From assembly GCF_030418455.1 (NCBI RefSeq), contig NZ_JAUHPW010000008.1:92313-156312 (forward strand): a DNA stretch of 64,000 nt, read 5' to 3'. The notes beneath the pieces were generated by a model. It was not told the origin of the DNA. It searched no databases and worked only from the letters and a program-made list of their open reading frames with translations. Numbering within the stretch: the first letter of the stretch is position 1; each line of letters starts with the position of its first letter. The translations under genes and the position numbers were made by a program. Origin of the DNA: Demequina litoralis. GTDB lineage: Bacteria; Actinomycetota; Actinomycetes; Actinomycetales; Demequinaceae. Below, one piece after another: positions 27,434 to 35,231 of the stretch.

Positions 27434-28522
27434 TCAGTACCTCACCCTCGGGTCGATGAGCGCGGCGATGATGTCCACGATGAAGTTCGTGAGGGCGACG
27501 ATGACCGCGAGCACCGCGACGATGCCCTGGACGGCGACGAAGTCGCGGGCCTGGAGGTACTGCGCGAGCTGGAAGCCCAGCCCCTTCCACTCGAACGTGC
27601 TCTCCGTGAGCACCGCGCCCGCGAGCAGCAGGGCGATCTGGAGGCCCACGACGGTGACGATGGGGATGAGCGCCGGCCGGTACGCGTGCTTGCGCAGGAG
27701 GCGGCGCTCGGCGACGCCGCGGGAGCGGGCCGCATCGACGTAGCCGGCGCCGAACGTCGAGATGACGTTGGTGCGCACCACGCGGAGGAAGACGCCGGCG
27801 GTCAGCATGCCGAGCGCGAGGGCCGGCAGCACCGCGTGTGCGAGCACGTCGCCGATGACGGCCGGATCGCCGGTCTTGAACGCGTCGATGAGGTAGATGC
27901 CGGTGGCGCCGTCCTGGCGCGACAGCGTGAGCTCCGTCCGTGTGGACGCGCGCCCGGCGACGGGCAGCACGTCGAGCCACACCGAGAAGACGAGCTTGAG
28001 CAGCAGGCCCGCGAAGAAGACGGGGGTCGCGTAGGCGAGGATCGCGCCGACGCGGAAGAGGGCGTCGGGCCAGCGGTCGCGGTGGAAGGCGGCGAGGCGG
28101 CCCAGCGGGATGCCGACGAGGAACGCGACGATGAGCGCGTAGAACGCGAGCTCGAGGGTGGCGGCGCCGAAGGTGACGATGACCTCGGTCACGGGGCGGC
28201 GGTCGGACAGCGTCGTGCCGAAGTCGCCGGTGAGGATGCCGCCGAGGTAGTCGAGGTACTGCACGAGGATCGGGCGGTCGTAACCGGCCTCGTGGATCCG
28301 CTCGGCGAGCTGGTCCGCCGGGAGGCGGCCGCCCTGCGCGGCGGTGATGGGGTCGCCCGTCGCCCTCATGAGCACGAACACCGTGGTCACGAGGATGAAC
28401 ACGGTGGGGATGATGAGGAGGGCGCGCACCGCGATGTAGCGGCCGAGGGAGCCCCCGGGCTTCTTGGCCCAGGCGCGCGGTGCGCCCGCCCGGGTCGTCG
28501 GGGCTTCCGACGTGGTGGTCAT
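27434..28522 (-). CDS. dppB: Dipeptide/oligopeptide ABC transporter permease (DppB-like)
   Basis: 362 residues. It has the DppB/OppB layout: a first TM (ALLIIPTVFILVTTVFVLMR), a large external loop, the GDFGTTLSDRRPV element, and five further helices with the EAA-type loop GYVDAARSRGVAERRLLRKH. With DppC it forms the transmembrane channel. ATG at 28522. It is separated from the binding-protein gene by a very stable hairpin, which probably lowers permease expression relative to the binding protein. Confidence 0.92.
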   Translation of the reverse strand: MTTTSEAPTTRAGAPRAWAKKPGGSLGRYIAVRALLIIPTVFILVTTVFVLMRATGDPITAAQGGRLPADQLAERIHEAGYDRPILVQYLDYLGGILTGDFGTTLSDRRPVTEVIVTFGAATLELAFYALIVAFLVGIPLGRLAAFHRDRWPDALFRVGAILAYATPVFFAGLLLKLVFSVWLDVLPVAGRASTRTELTLSRQDGATGIYLIDAFKTGDPAVIGDVLAHAVLPALALGMLTAGVFLRVVRTNVISTFGAGYVDAARSRGVAERRLLRKHAYRPALIPIVTVVGLQIALLLAGAVLTESTFEWKGLGFQLAQYLQARDFVAVQGIVAVLAVIVALTNFIVDIIAALIDPRVRY

Positions 28523-28572
28523 GCGTGGTCCTGACTGGCCGCTCGCGGCCGTGGTGAAGCAAGACGCAGACG

Positions 28573-28602
28573 GGCGTGGGGGGCCCGCAGGCCCCCCACG
28601 CC
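28573..28602 (-). terminator. Strong intercistronic hairpin (attenuator) in the transporter operon
   Basis: GGCGTGGGGGGCC (28573-28585) and GGCCCCCCACGCC (28590-28602) pair perfectly over 13 bp with a 4-nt loop, and flanking AGACG/CGTCT extend it. It lies between the binding-protein and DppB genes, where partial termination or 3'-end protection sets subunit ratios in many ABC operons. Confidence 0.65.
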
Positions 28603-28609
28603 GTCTGGA

Positions 28610-30277
28610 TCAGCCCTTCGAGAGGGCGGCGTAGCGGAACTTGAACGAGGCGTCGAGGGTGTCCTCGGCGCCCGACACGTCCGTGCCGGTCACCGCGACC
28701 TGGGCGCCCTGCAGCAGCGGCAGGGTCGACAGGTCGGCGGCCACGGTGTCCTGGATGTCCTCGATGAGGCCGGCGCGGGCGTCCGCGTCGGTCTCGGTGG
28801 CCTGCGCGAGGATCAGCTCGTCGACGGCCGGGTTCGAGTAGTGGTTGCCCAGGAAGTTCTCCGTGAGGAAGAACGGCGTGAGGTAGTTGTCGGCGTCCGA
28901 GTAGTCCGGGAACCAGCCGAGCTGGTAGGCCGGGTACACGTCCGAGGTGCGGTCCTTCGCGTACTGGACCCACTCGGTCGACTGGAGGTCGACGGTGAAC
29001 AGGCCGCTGGCCTCGAGCTGGTCCTTGACGAGCGCGTACTCGTCGGCCGAGCCCGAGCCGTAGTGGTCGGGGTTGTACTGCAGGCTCAGCTCGACCGGGG
29101 TCGAGACGCCGGCCTCCTCGAGCGTCGCGGCCGCCTTGTCGACGTCCGGGGCACCCGCGCCGTCGCCGTAGAGCTCCTTGAGGGACTCGGTCGCGCCGGT
29201 CAGGCCCGCCGGGACGTAGGAGTACAGCGGGGTGAAGGTGCCGCGGTAGACCTGCTCCGAGATCTCGGCACGGTCGACGATGTCCGCGACGGCCTGGCGC
29301 ACGGCCAGGGACTTCGCGGCGTCGGCCTCGGCGGTGGTGGCGCCGTAGGGCATCGTGTCGAAGTTGAACACGATGTAGCGGATCTCGCCGCCGGGGCCGT
29401 CGATGACGTTGACGTTCTCGTCCTCGCGGAGGTCCGCGATGTCGGTGGCCGACAGCGAGCGGAACGCGACGTCGATGTTGCCCTGCTGGACGTCGAGCTT
29501 GAGGTTCGACTCCTCGGCGTAGTACTTCACGTCGACGTACTGCGTCTTGGCCGCGCCGAGCAGACCCATGTAGTCCGCGTTCGCCTCGTAGCTGACGAGG
29601 TTGTTCTGGTCGTAGTCGGTGATGACGTACTGACCGGCGAAGGCGTTGCCCGCGACGATGTCGGCGTCGGGCGTGAGCGCGTCGGCGGCGAAGACGTCCT
29701 CGTCGACGATCGGGCCCGCGGGGCTCGACAGGATCTGCGGGAAGACCTGGTCGTTCTCCGACTTGAGGTGGAAGACCACGGTGACGTCGTCCACGGCCTC
29801 GACGCTGTCGAGGTTGTAGAGCAGCGAGCCGGGGCCGTTGCCGTCGTCGGCGCCGGACTCGAAGATCGCCATCATGCGATCGAACGTGAACTTCACGTCC
29901 GAGGAGGTCAGGTCGTTGCCGTTGGCGAAGGTGAGGCCCGGCTTGAGGACCACGGTGTACTCGGTCGGCGCGGTGAACTCCGCGGACTCCGCGATGTCGG
30001 GCTCGACGTCCGGGCTGCCGTACGGCGTGTTGACGAGGAACGGGAAGACCTGGTTCATCACCGCGAACGAGCCGTTGTCGTACGAGCCGGCCGGGTCGAT
30101 CGTGGTGATCTTGTCCGTGGTGCCGACGATGATCGACTCGCTCATCGACGAGCCGCCGTCGGCGCTCGCGCTGGAGTCCGACTCGGAGTCGCCGCCCGAG
30201 CACGCGGCGAGCGTGAGCGCGGAGGCCGCGATGCCGGCCGCGAGGGCCGTGCGACGGAGGTTGGACGGGTACGGCAT
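28610..30277 (-). CDS. Peptide-type ABC transporter substrate-binding lipoprotein (SBP family 5)
   Basis: 555 residues. The signal peptide ends in a lipobox (LTLAACSGG), so the mature protein is a lipoprotein on the outer surface. A Ser/Asp/Gly-rich linker leads to the family 5 fold: VGTTDKITTIDPAGSYD at the start, FTFDRMMA and the VVFHLKSENDQVFPQILSSP region, and the C-terminal PLLQGAQVAVTG. Family 5 proteins bind di- or oligopeptides, nickel chelates or related solutes; the ligand is not predictable. The ATG at 30277 follows AGGAAGGAAG. It is the first gene of a complete importer (SBP, DppB, DppC, fused ATPase). Confidence 0.93.
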   Translation of the reverse strand: MPYPSNLRRTALAAGIAASALTLAACSGGDSESDSSASADGGSSMSESIIVGTTDKITTIDPAGSYDNGSFAVMNQVFPFLVNTPYGSPDVEPDIAESAEFTAPTEYTVVLKPGLTFANGNDLTSSDVKFTFDRMMAIFESGADDGNGPGSLLYNLDSVEAVDDVTVVFHLKSENDQVFPQILSSPAGPIVDEDVFAADALTPDADIVAGNAFAGQYVITDYDQNNLVSYEANADYMGLLGAAKTQYVDVKYYAEESNLKLDVQQGNIDVAFRSLSATDIADLREDENVNVIDGPGGEIRYIVFNFDTMPYGATTAEADAAKSLAVRQAVADIVDRAEISEQVYRGTFTPLYSYVPAGLTGATESLKELYGDGAGAPDVDKAAATLEEAGVSTPVELSLQYNPDHYGSGSADEYALVKDQLEASGLFTVDLQSTEWVQYAKDRTSDVYPAYQLGWFPDYSDADNYLTPFFLTENFLGNHYSNPAVDELILAQATETDADARAGLIEDIQDTVAADLSTLPLLQGAQVAVTGTDVSGAEDTLDASFKFRYAALSKG

Positions 30278-30716
30278 AGGTACTTCCTTCCTAGGGTCCA
30301 TCGGCGCCGCGAGAGGACGCGGCGACCGTGGGATGAATTCCTAGCACGCAGTGCCACACGCGGAGCCGGATGCCGGGCTTTGTTTACACCCCTGCAACAT
30401 TTGGCCATCGGCATCCCGCATGGCGTGACCGAATCGTTACGGTCGGCCGGCACCCCTTCCCACATCGTGAGACGGCCGCGCGCGCATCGTGGCAGGAAGC
30501 CTCGCGACCCCGGACAAGTCGCCCAGTGCAGGCCCTCGGGGCGTCCGAGAGGCGAGACGCGCCGGCCACCGCCCCGCTCCCGGGAGCGCCCCCGGGAGCG
30601 CCCGCCGACCCACCCGTCTGTGACCGCTCCCAAACGACGTACGCCCAGCGAAACGATGGAGCCGCTCCCAATTAGAGAAAAAGTCGTGAAGACGGCCAAA
30701 ATCCGCGCGAATCTCG
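30278..30716. other. Long non-coding region upstream of the importer operon
   Basis: No convincing gene in 440 bp. Two features stand out. An imperfect 18-bp palindrome GACCGAATCGTTACGGTC (30427-30444) could be an operator. The stretch about 30567-30671 has several GGGAGCG/CGCTCCC half-sites, including CCGCTCCCAA at 30624-30633 and again at 30662-30671. The importer promoter must be here, but no clear -35/-10 pair was seen. Confidence 0.45.
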
Positions 30717-30857
30717 TTGCCGGAGCCCCGTCGTGCCCCTACACTGAAGTCCGGCGACGGGCCGGATCACCGCCCCTCTCGCCGAAGACGTCCCCGGGAG
30801 CGGACGGCCGCGGTGCCCCCCAGCGCAGCCGTCCCCCCGGGGCACCTTCGTCTTCAG
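30717..30857 (+). ncRNA. Candidate structured RNA with its own promoter
   Basis: A consensus-like promoter, TTGCCG (30717-30722), 17 bp, TACACT (30740-30745), points right. Beginning about 35 bp after it is a nested hairpin of three stacked 7-bp stems: GAAGACG/CGTCTTC, CCCCGGG/CCCGGGG and GGACGGC/GCCGTCC (30784-30855). The structure overlaps the 3' end of the PAP2 gene, so it may simply be that gene's terminator read on the minus strand. Antisense or small RNA is an alternative; neither is proven. Confidence 0.35.
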
Positions 30858-31711
30858 GCCCGCGAGGGCCCCGAACCGCCGCCGCCGCCCTGGTCTCCGG
30901 CGCCATCCGCCGCCCCGTCGGACCCGGGTCCGTCCAGGTCGACGCCCGCCGTCGCATCGTCCACCGCGGCGCGCGCCCAGGCGAGGTCCTCGTCCGCCGC
31001 CTCGCCCAGCGGCGCCGGGCGCTCGGGCGGGTCGCGGCGCTCGAGCGACAGGTCGTGCCAGCGTTCCAGGCCGGCCACCACGCCGAGGACAGCGACGGCG
31101 ACGCACGCCCCCGCGAGCACGTCGGTGAGGAAGTGGTAGCCCAGGTAGAGGCGGCTCGCCCCGACGAGCACGATCACCGCGAGCGAGGCGATGGTCCACC
31201 CCGCGAGCGCCCACGACGCCTCGGCGTCCTCGTGCCACAGCAGGTAGCCGACCACCAGCACGAGCGTGGTGGCGCCGATGGTGTGACCCGACGGGAACGA
31301 GCCCGACGTCTCGGCACCGGGGATGCTCATGAGGTCCGCCGCGGGGCGCGTCCGGCCCACCGCGAGCTTGAGCGTGACGGACAGCACGGTCGACAGCACC
31401 ATCGCGCCGACCAGCAGCGCAGGCTCCCACCACGACCGCGTGACCCGCCACCACAGCAGCGCGATCACGGCGACCACGATCGGCAGGAACACGGGCCCGA
31501 ACAGGTTCGTCACGCCCGTGAGGAACGTGGTGAGGCCCTCGGTGCGGCCGCCCGCGAGCCACTCCAGCAGCGGCTCGTCCAGGCGCCACAGGTCCTCGCG
31601 CTCGGTCACCCAGTCGAGCACCACGGAGAAGCCGACGGCCCCGAGCGCGACCAGGATCACCGCCGGCCACAGGGCCAGGGCGACGTCGCTCGCGCGCATC
31701 CGGTGGGTCAT
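30854..31711 (-). CDS. PAP2 superfamily membrane phosphatase
   Basis: 285 residues, about six TM helices. The three PAP2 catalytic motifs are complete: KLAVGRTRP (115-123), PSGH (140-143) and SRLYLGYHFLTD (186-197, catalytic His193). Family members dephosphorylate phosphatidic acid, undecaprenyl pyrophosphate or related lipid phosphates on the outer face of the membrane. The Gly/Asp-rich C-terminal tail is low complexity. The ATG at 31711 is preferred; another ATG four codons on is possible. It stands alone between the importer's upstream region and the first ABC exporter. Confidence 0.9.
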   Translation of the reverse strand: MTHRMRASDVALALWPAVILVALGAVGFSVVLDWVTEREDLWRLDEPLLEWLAGGRTEGLTTFLTGVTNLFGPVFLPIVVAVIALLWWRVTRSWWEPALLVGAMVLSTVLSVTLKLAVGRTRPAADLMSIPGAETSGSFPSGHTIGATTLVLVVGYLLWHEDAEASWALAGWTIASLAVIVLVGASRLYLGYHFLTDVLAGACVAVAVLGVVAGLERWHDLSLERRDPPERPAPLGEAADEDLAWARAAVDDATAGVDLDGPGSDGAADGAGDQGGGGGSGPSRA

Positions 31712-31820
31712 GCGGACCACCCTAGGCACGGAGCCGCGCCGGGACGATGCGGCGCGCGCCGCCCGCGCGGAAGCGTCCGCGACCCTCGGACGATGCGCCC
31801 GGCCCGGCGCGTCCGCCGGC
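31712..31820. other. Intergenic gap with two direct copies of the dispersed 10-mer
   Basis: GGACGATGCG occurs at 31742-31751 and 31788-31797 in the same orientation between the PAP2 start and the end of the ABC ATPase gene. Nothing else is recognisable. Confidence 0.6.
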
Positions 31821-32678
31821 TCAGCCCGCGGAACGCTCGCGCGCCACCATCGCCTCCTCGAGCGTCGGCGTGACCGGCTCGAGGGCCGCCGCGAGGCCGC
31901 CGAGCGCGGCCCGCACGTGGTCCTCGTCGGCATCGACCGCGCGCACGTGGGTGCCGGCGAGCATCACCAGGACCCCCGCATCGTCGAGCGCGGCGAAGGC
32001 ATCCTGCCACCGGTCGGTGCGGACCGCGAGCGCGGTGGTGCCGCCCACGATGTCCGCGAGCTGACCGGACGCCACCGCGACGCCCTGCGACATCAGCACG
32101 AGCCGGTCGCACTGCTCGGCCTCCTGCATGTAGTGCGTCGTGACCAGCACGCCTACCCCCGCGTCCGCGCTCTCGTGGACCGTGTCCCACAGGCGCGCGC
32201 GGGACAGCGGGTCCACGCCCGACGTGGGCTCGTCGAGCACGAGCAGCTCGGGGCCGTGGCCGAGCGCCGCGGCGAAGGCGAGCTGGCGCTGGCGGCCGAG
32301 GCCGATGCCCCCGACGAGGCGGGCGCGGGATCCGGCCAGGGCCTCGGGCACCGCGGTGGCGCGGGACGCGAACGCCTCGTCCACGAAGGCGAGGTTCTCC
32401 GCGACCGTGAGGTCGTCCCATAGGCCCAGGCCCTGCGGCACGTAGCCGAGCCGCGCGCGGCCCTCGCGCGACGGCGCGCTCCCGAACAGCGCGAGGTCGC
32501 CGTCGGTGGGCGGCAGCAGGCCGAGGATCATGCGGATCAGCGTGGTCTTGCCGGCGCCGTTGGCGCCGAGCAGGCCCACGATCTCCCCCGGGCCGACGGT
32601 GAGCGACACGTCGTCGACCGCCGTGAAGTCGCCGAAGCGGCGGGTGACACCGCTCGCGCTGATGAGAGGCTCGGCCAC
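31821..32678 (-). CDS. ABC transporter ATP-binding protein (exporter, YbhF-like half 1)
   Basis: 285 residues. Walker A is GANGAGKTT, Walker B LLVLDEPTSG with the switch His in TTHYMQEAEQ. The signature loop (VGGIGLGRQRQLAFAAAL) departs from LSGGQ, which may weaken ATP hydrolysis at one site. A C-terminal regulatory extension follows. With the second ATPase and one ABC-2 permease it forms an exporter; E. coli YbhF carries the two ATPases as one fused protein, here they are split. The GTG at 32678 starts one base after the upstream stop codon. Confidence 0.9.
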   Translation of the reverse strand: MAEPLISASGVTRRFGDFTAVDDVSLTVGPGEIVGLLGANGAGKTTLIRMILGLLPPTDGDLALFGSAPSREGRARLGYVPQGLGLWDDLTVAENLAFVDEAFASRATAVPEALAGSRARLVGGIGLGRQRQLAFAAALGHGPELLVLDEPTSGVDPLSRARLWDTVHESADAGVGVLVTTHYMQEAEQCDRLVLMSQGVAVASGQLADIVGGTTALAVRTDRWQDAFAALDDAGVLVMLAGTHVRAVDADEDHVRAALGGLAAALEPVTPTLEEAMVARERSAG

Positions 32679-32679
32679 G

Positions 32680-33486
32680 TCAGGCCCCCTTCGCGATGGC
32701 CGCGGCGACCACGGCGTCCTCGATGTCGGAGACGCGCGCAGCGCCGGTCGGCGGGTCCTCGGGCGACCACACCCGGTAGCGGCGGCCGCGGCGCCATGTG
32801 CGTGCGGGGTCGCCCGGCGCATCGGCCTCGACGACGTGTCCCGGGACGCCGTCGAGCACCTCGGCGGGGGTGCCGTCGAGCAGCACGGAGCCGCCGTTGA
32901 GGACGAGCACGCGGTGAGCCCGCTCGGCCTCGTCGAGGTACGTGGTCGCCATGACGACGGCCGCGCCCTGCGACGCGGCGAGCGAGACCATGCGCCACAG
33001 GTCGACGCGGCTCACGGGGTCGACGCCCGTGGAGGGCTCGTCGAGGATGAGCAGGTCCGGGCGGTGCAGCATCGCGAGGGAGAAGGCGAGCTTCTGTCGC
33101 ATGCCGCCCGAGAGGTTGCGCGCGAGCCGGGTGGTCGCACCCTCGAGGCCCGCACCCCGGAGCAGCGCGGCGCGACGCTCCTCGAGCTCGGCGCCCGCGA
33201 GGCCGTGGGCGGCCGCGACGAAGGCGATGTTCTCGTCGACGGAGAGGTCGCGCCACACCCCTGCGGCCGTGGGCATGAAGCCGATGCGCTCGAGCGGCGG
33301 CGCGCTGACCTCGCCCGCGGCGGGGCGGATCGCGCCGGCGAGCGTGCGCAGCAGCGTGGTCTTGCCGGCGCCGTCGCCGCCCACGACCGCGACGATCTCG
33401 CCCGGCTCGACGGTCACCGACACGTCGGCGAGCGACGTGTGCCCGCCGCGCTCGACCGTGAGGCCCGTGGCGCCCCAGCCGCTCAT
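32680..33486 (-). CDS. ABC transporter ATP-binding protein (exporter, YbhF-like half 2)
   Basis: 268 residues. Walker A GGDGAGKTT, signature LSGGMRQK and Walker B LLILDEPSTGVD are canonical. The switch His is replaced: MATTYLDEAERA reads Thr-Tyr where TTH is usual, so this nucleotide site may be degenerate and the pair of ATPases asymmetric (inference). It ends with a short regulatory tail. The ATG overlaps the permease stop by one base (TGATG), coupling the subunits. Confidence 0.88.
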   Translation of the reverse strand: MSGWGATGLTVERGGHTSLADVSVTVEPGEIVAVVGGDGAGKTTLLRTLAGAIRPAAGEVSAPPLERIGFMPTAAGVWRDLSVDENIAFVAAAHGLAGAELEERRAALLRGAGLEGATTRLARNLSGGMRQKLAFSLAMLHRPDLLILDEPSTGVDPVSRVDLWRMVSLAASQGAAVVMATTYLDEAERAHRVLVLNGGSVLLDGTPAEVLDGVPGHVVEADAPGDPARTWRRGRRYRVWSPEDPPTGAARVSDIEDAVVAAAIAKGA

Positions 33487-34523
33487 CACGCCGCCTTCGC
33501 CTTCGCCCGGTGGTGGGCGGCCGGCGCGAGGTCGCGGCGGAAGCGCAGCACCGCGGCGGAGAAGACCAGCAGCGCCATGCCGGTGAGCACGAGGTAGGGC
33601 AGCCACAGCGCCTCGAGGCCCGCGCCGCGCAGGAAGATGCCCTGCGCGATCTCCACGAAGTAGGTGAGCGGGAGGCAACGGCCGATCGCGGCGATCGCGG
33701 TGGGCATCGCGTCGAGCGGGAAGATGAAGCCCGACAGCAGGATCTGCGGCAGCAGCATCATGATCGCGAGCTGGATCGCCTGCGCCTGCGTCTGGGACGC
33801 GGTCGAGATGAGCACGCCGAGCCCGAGCACGACGAAGAGGAAGATGCCCGCGCCCAGCGCGAAGAGCCACGGGCTGCCGTTGAACGGGACGTCGAATATC
33901 CACACGCCCAACAGCGTGACCACGAGCATGTCGAAGGACGCCAGCAGGAAGTACGGCGCGATCTTGCCGACGATGACGTCGGCGGGCTTGAGAGGCATGA
34001 CCGCGAGCTGCTCGAGCGTGCCGGTCTGGCGCTCCTTCACCAGCCCGATCGACGTGATGATCGTGCCGATGAACGTGAGGATGAGGCCGATGAGCGCGGG
34101 CACCATCACCCACGAGGTGTCGAGGTCCGGGTTGTAGAGGATGTCGACCTGCACCTGGTCGCCCATGCGGCCGAAGGCCGCGGAGGCGCTCTGCGCGGTG
34201 AAGAGGCTCGCGCCGTCGATGTAGGCGGTCGGCGGCTGCGTCGTGGTGTCGATCACGACCTCGGTGTCGTTGTCCTGCATCCAGGTGAGCGCATCGTCCG
34301 TCGTCGCGTCCGTGTCCACCTCGCCGATGTCGAGGAGGTCGGGCGCGTTGGCCGCGACCTGCTCGGCGCCGGGCCCGATCACGCGCGTGGGGATCGAGTC
34401 GACCGTGAAGTTGGCCGCGTAGCCGAAGATCGTGAGCAGCACGATCGGCAGGACGATCAGCATCGCCATCGTGCGCCGGTCGCGGCGGAGCTCGCGGAAC
34501 TCCTTGAGGATCATCGCCTTCAT
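33486..34523 (-). CDS. ABC-2 type transporter permease (YbhS/R-like)
   Basis: 345 residues. The layout is ABC-2 (DrrB/YhhJ-like): an N-terminal TM after MKAMILKEFRELRRDRRTM, a large external domain of about 130 residues, then five TM helices with LVKERQTGTLEQLAVMPLKP as the conserved cytosolic loop. It exports an unknown substrate (drug, lipid or polysaccharide). The ATG at 34523 was chosen over an in-frame GTG at 34559 because AAGGGTGACC precedes it and the conserved N-terminus starts there. No periplasmic adaptor (HlyD-like) gene is next to it. Confidence 0.9.
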   Translation of the reverse strand: MKAMILKEFRELRRDRRTMAMLIVLPIVLLTIFGYAANFTVDSIPTRVIGPGAEQVAANAPDLLDIGEVDTDATTDDALTWMQDNDTEVVIDTTTQPPTAYIDGASLFTAQSASAAFGRMGDQVQVDILYNPDLDTSWVMVPALIGLILTFIGTIITSIGLVKERQTGTLEQLAVMPLKPADVIVGKIAPYFLLASFDMLVVTLLGVWIFDVPFNGSPWLFALGAGIFLFVVLGLGVLISTASQTQAQAIQLAIMMLLPQILLSGFIFPLDAMPTAIAAIGRCLPLTYFVEIAQGIFLRGAGLEALWLPYLVLTGMALLVFSAAVLRFRRDLAPAAHHRAKAKAA

Positions 34524-34677
34524 CGGGGTCACCCTTCTCGATGGATGCTTATTCTCCACCTAGGGAAAAAGTAGCGCATCCTCCGCACCGCCGCGCCACC
34601 CCAGGTCCCTCACCTGTCAGCATGGCGCGGGCGGCCGCCCGTGTCGACGCCAGCGCGCAGGGTGGCACGATGCGTGC

Positions 34678-35145
34678 ATGCAGATCTCCGTGGCCGACCC
34701 GGCCGTCCCCGACGTGGTCGCCCTCCTGACCGAGCACCTCGCCGACATGCACGCGACCTCGCCCGCCGAGTCCGTGCACGCGCTCGACGTCGAGCGGCTG
34801 CGCGCGACGCACGTCACGTTCCTCACCGCACGCGCGGACGAGGGAGGGCTCATGGGCGTGGGCGCGCTCGCCGAGCTGGGCGACGGCCACGCGGAGGTGA
34901 AGTCGATGCGCACCGCGCACGCGCATCGAGGTGCGGGGGTCGCCGCCGCCGTGCTGGGGGCGCTCATCGAGGCGGCACGCTCGCGCGGCTGCACCCGGGT
35001 GAGCCTCGAGACGGGCACCGAGGCGTACTTCGCGGCCGCGCATCGTCTCTACGAGCGCGCCGGCTTCACGCCGTGCGGGCCCTTCGGCAGCTACACCGAG
35101 GACCCCCACTCGCGCTTCTATACGCTCGCCATCGACTCCCCATGA
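34678..35145 (+). CDS. GNAT family N-acetyltransferase
   Basis: 155 residues, single GNAT domain. MGVGALAELGDGHAEVKSMR is strands 4-5; the cofactor loop RTAHAHRGAGVAAAVL fits R/Q-x-x-G-x-G/A; the end RLYERAGFTPCGPFGSY has the conserved Tyr-Glu-x-x-GF. It resembles small bacterial acetyltransferases of unknown acceptor. The ATG at 34678 is divergent from the ABC permease start, and no Shine-Dalgarno is visible; CACGAT six bases before could be a weak -10 for a leaderless message. Confidence 0.87.
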   Translation: MQISVADPAVPDVVALLTEHLADMHATSPAESVHALDVERLRATHVTFLTARADEGGLMGVGALAELGDGHAEVKSMRTAHAHRGAGVAAAVLGALIEAARSRGCTRVSLETGTEAYFAAAHRLYERAGFTPCGPFGSYTEDPHSRFYTLAIDSP

Positions 35146-35149
35146 CACG

Positions 35150-35208
35150 TGTGACGCATGGGACGGGGCGGGCAAGCCCGCCCGTCACACGCAGTCACAC
35201 GCGTCACA
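35150..35208. terminator. Bidirectional terminator between convergent genes
   Basis: TGTGACGC (35150-35157) and GCGTCACA (35201-35208) enclose a stronger hairpin GACGGGGCGGG-CAAG-CCCGCCCGTC (35162-35186). It lies between the GNAT gene and the convergent exporter operon. Confidence 0.7.
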
Positions 35209-35231
35209 CACTTCATTGGGAATCGAGGCGG

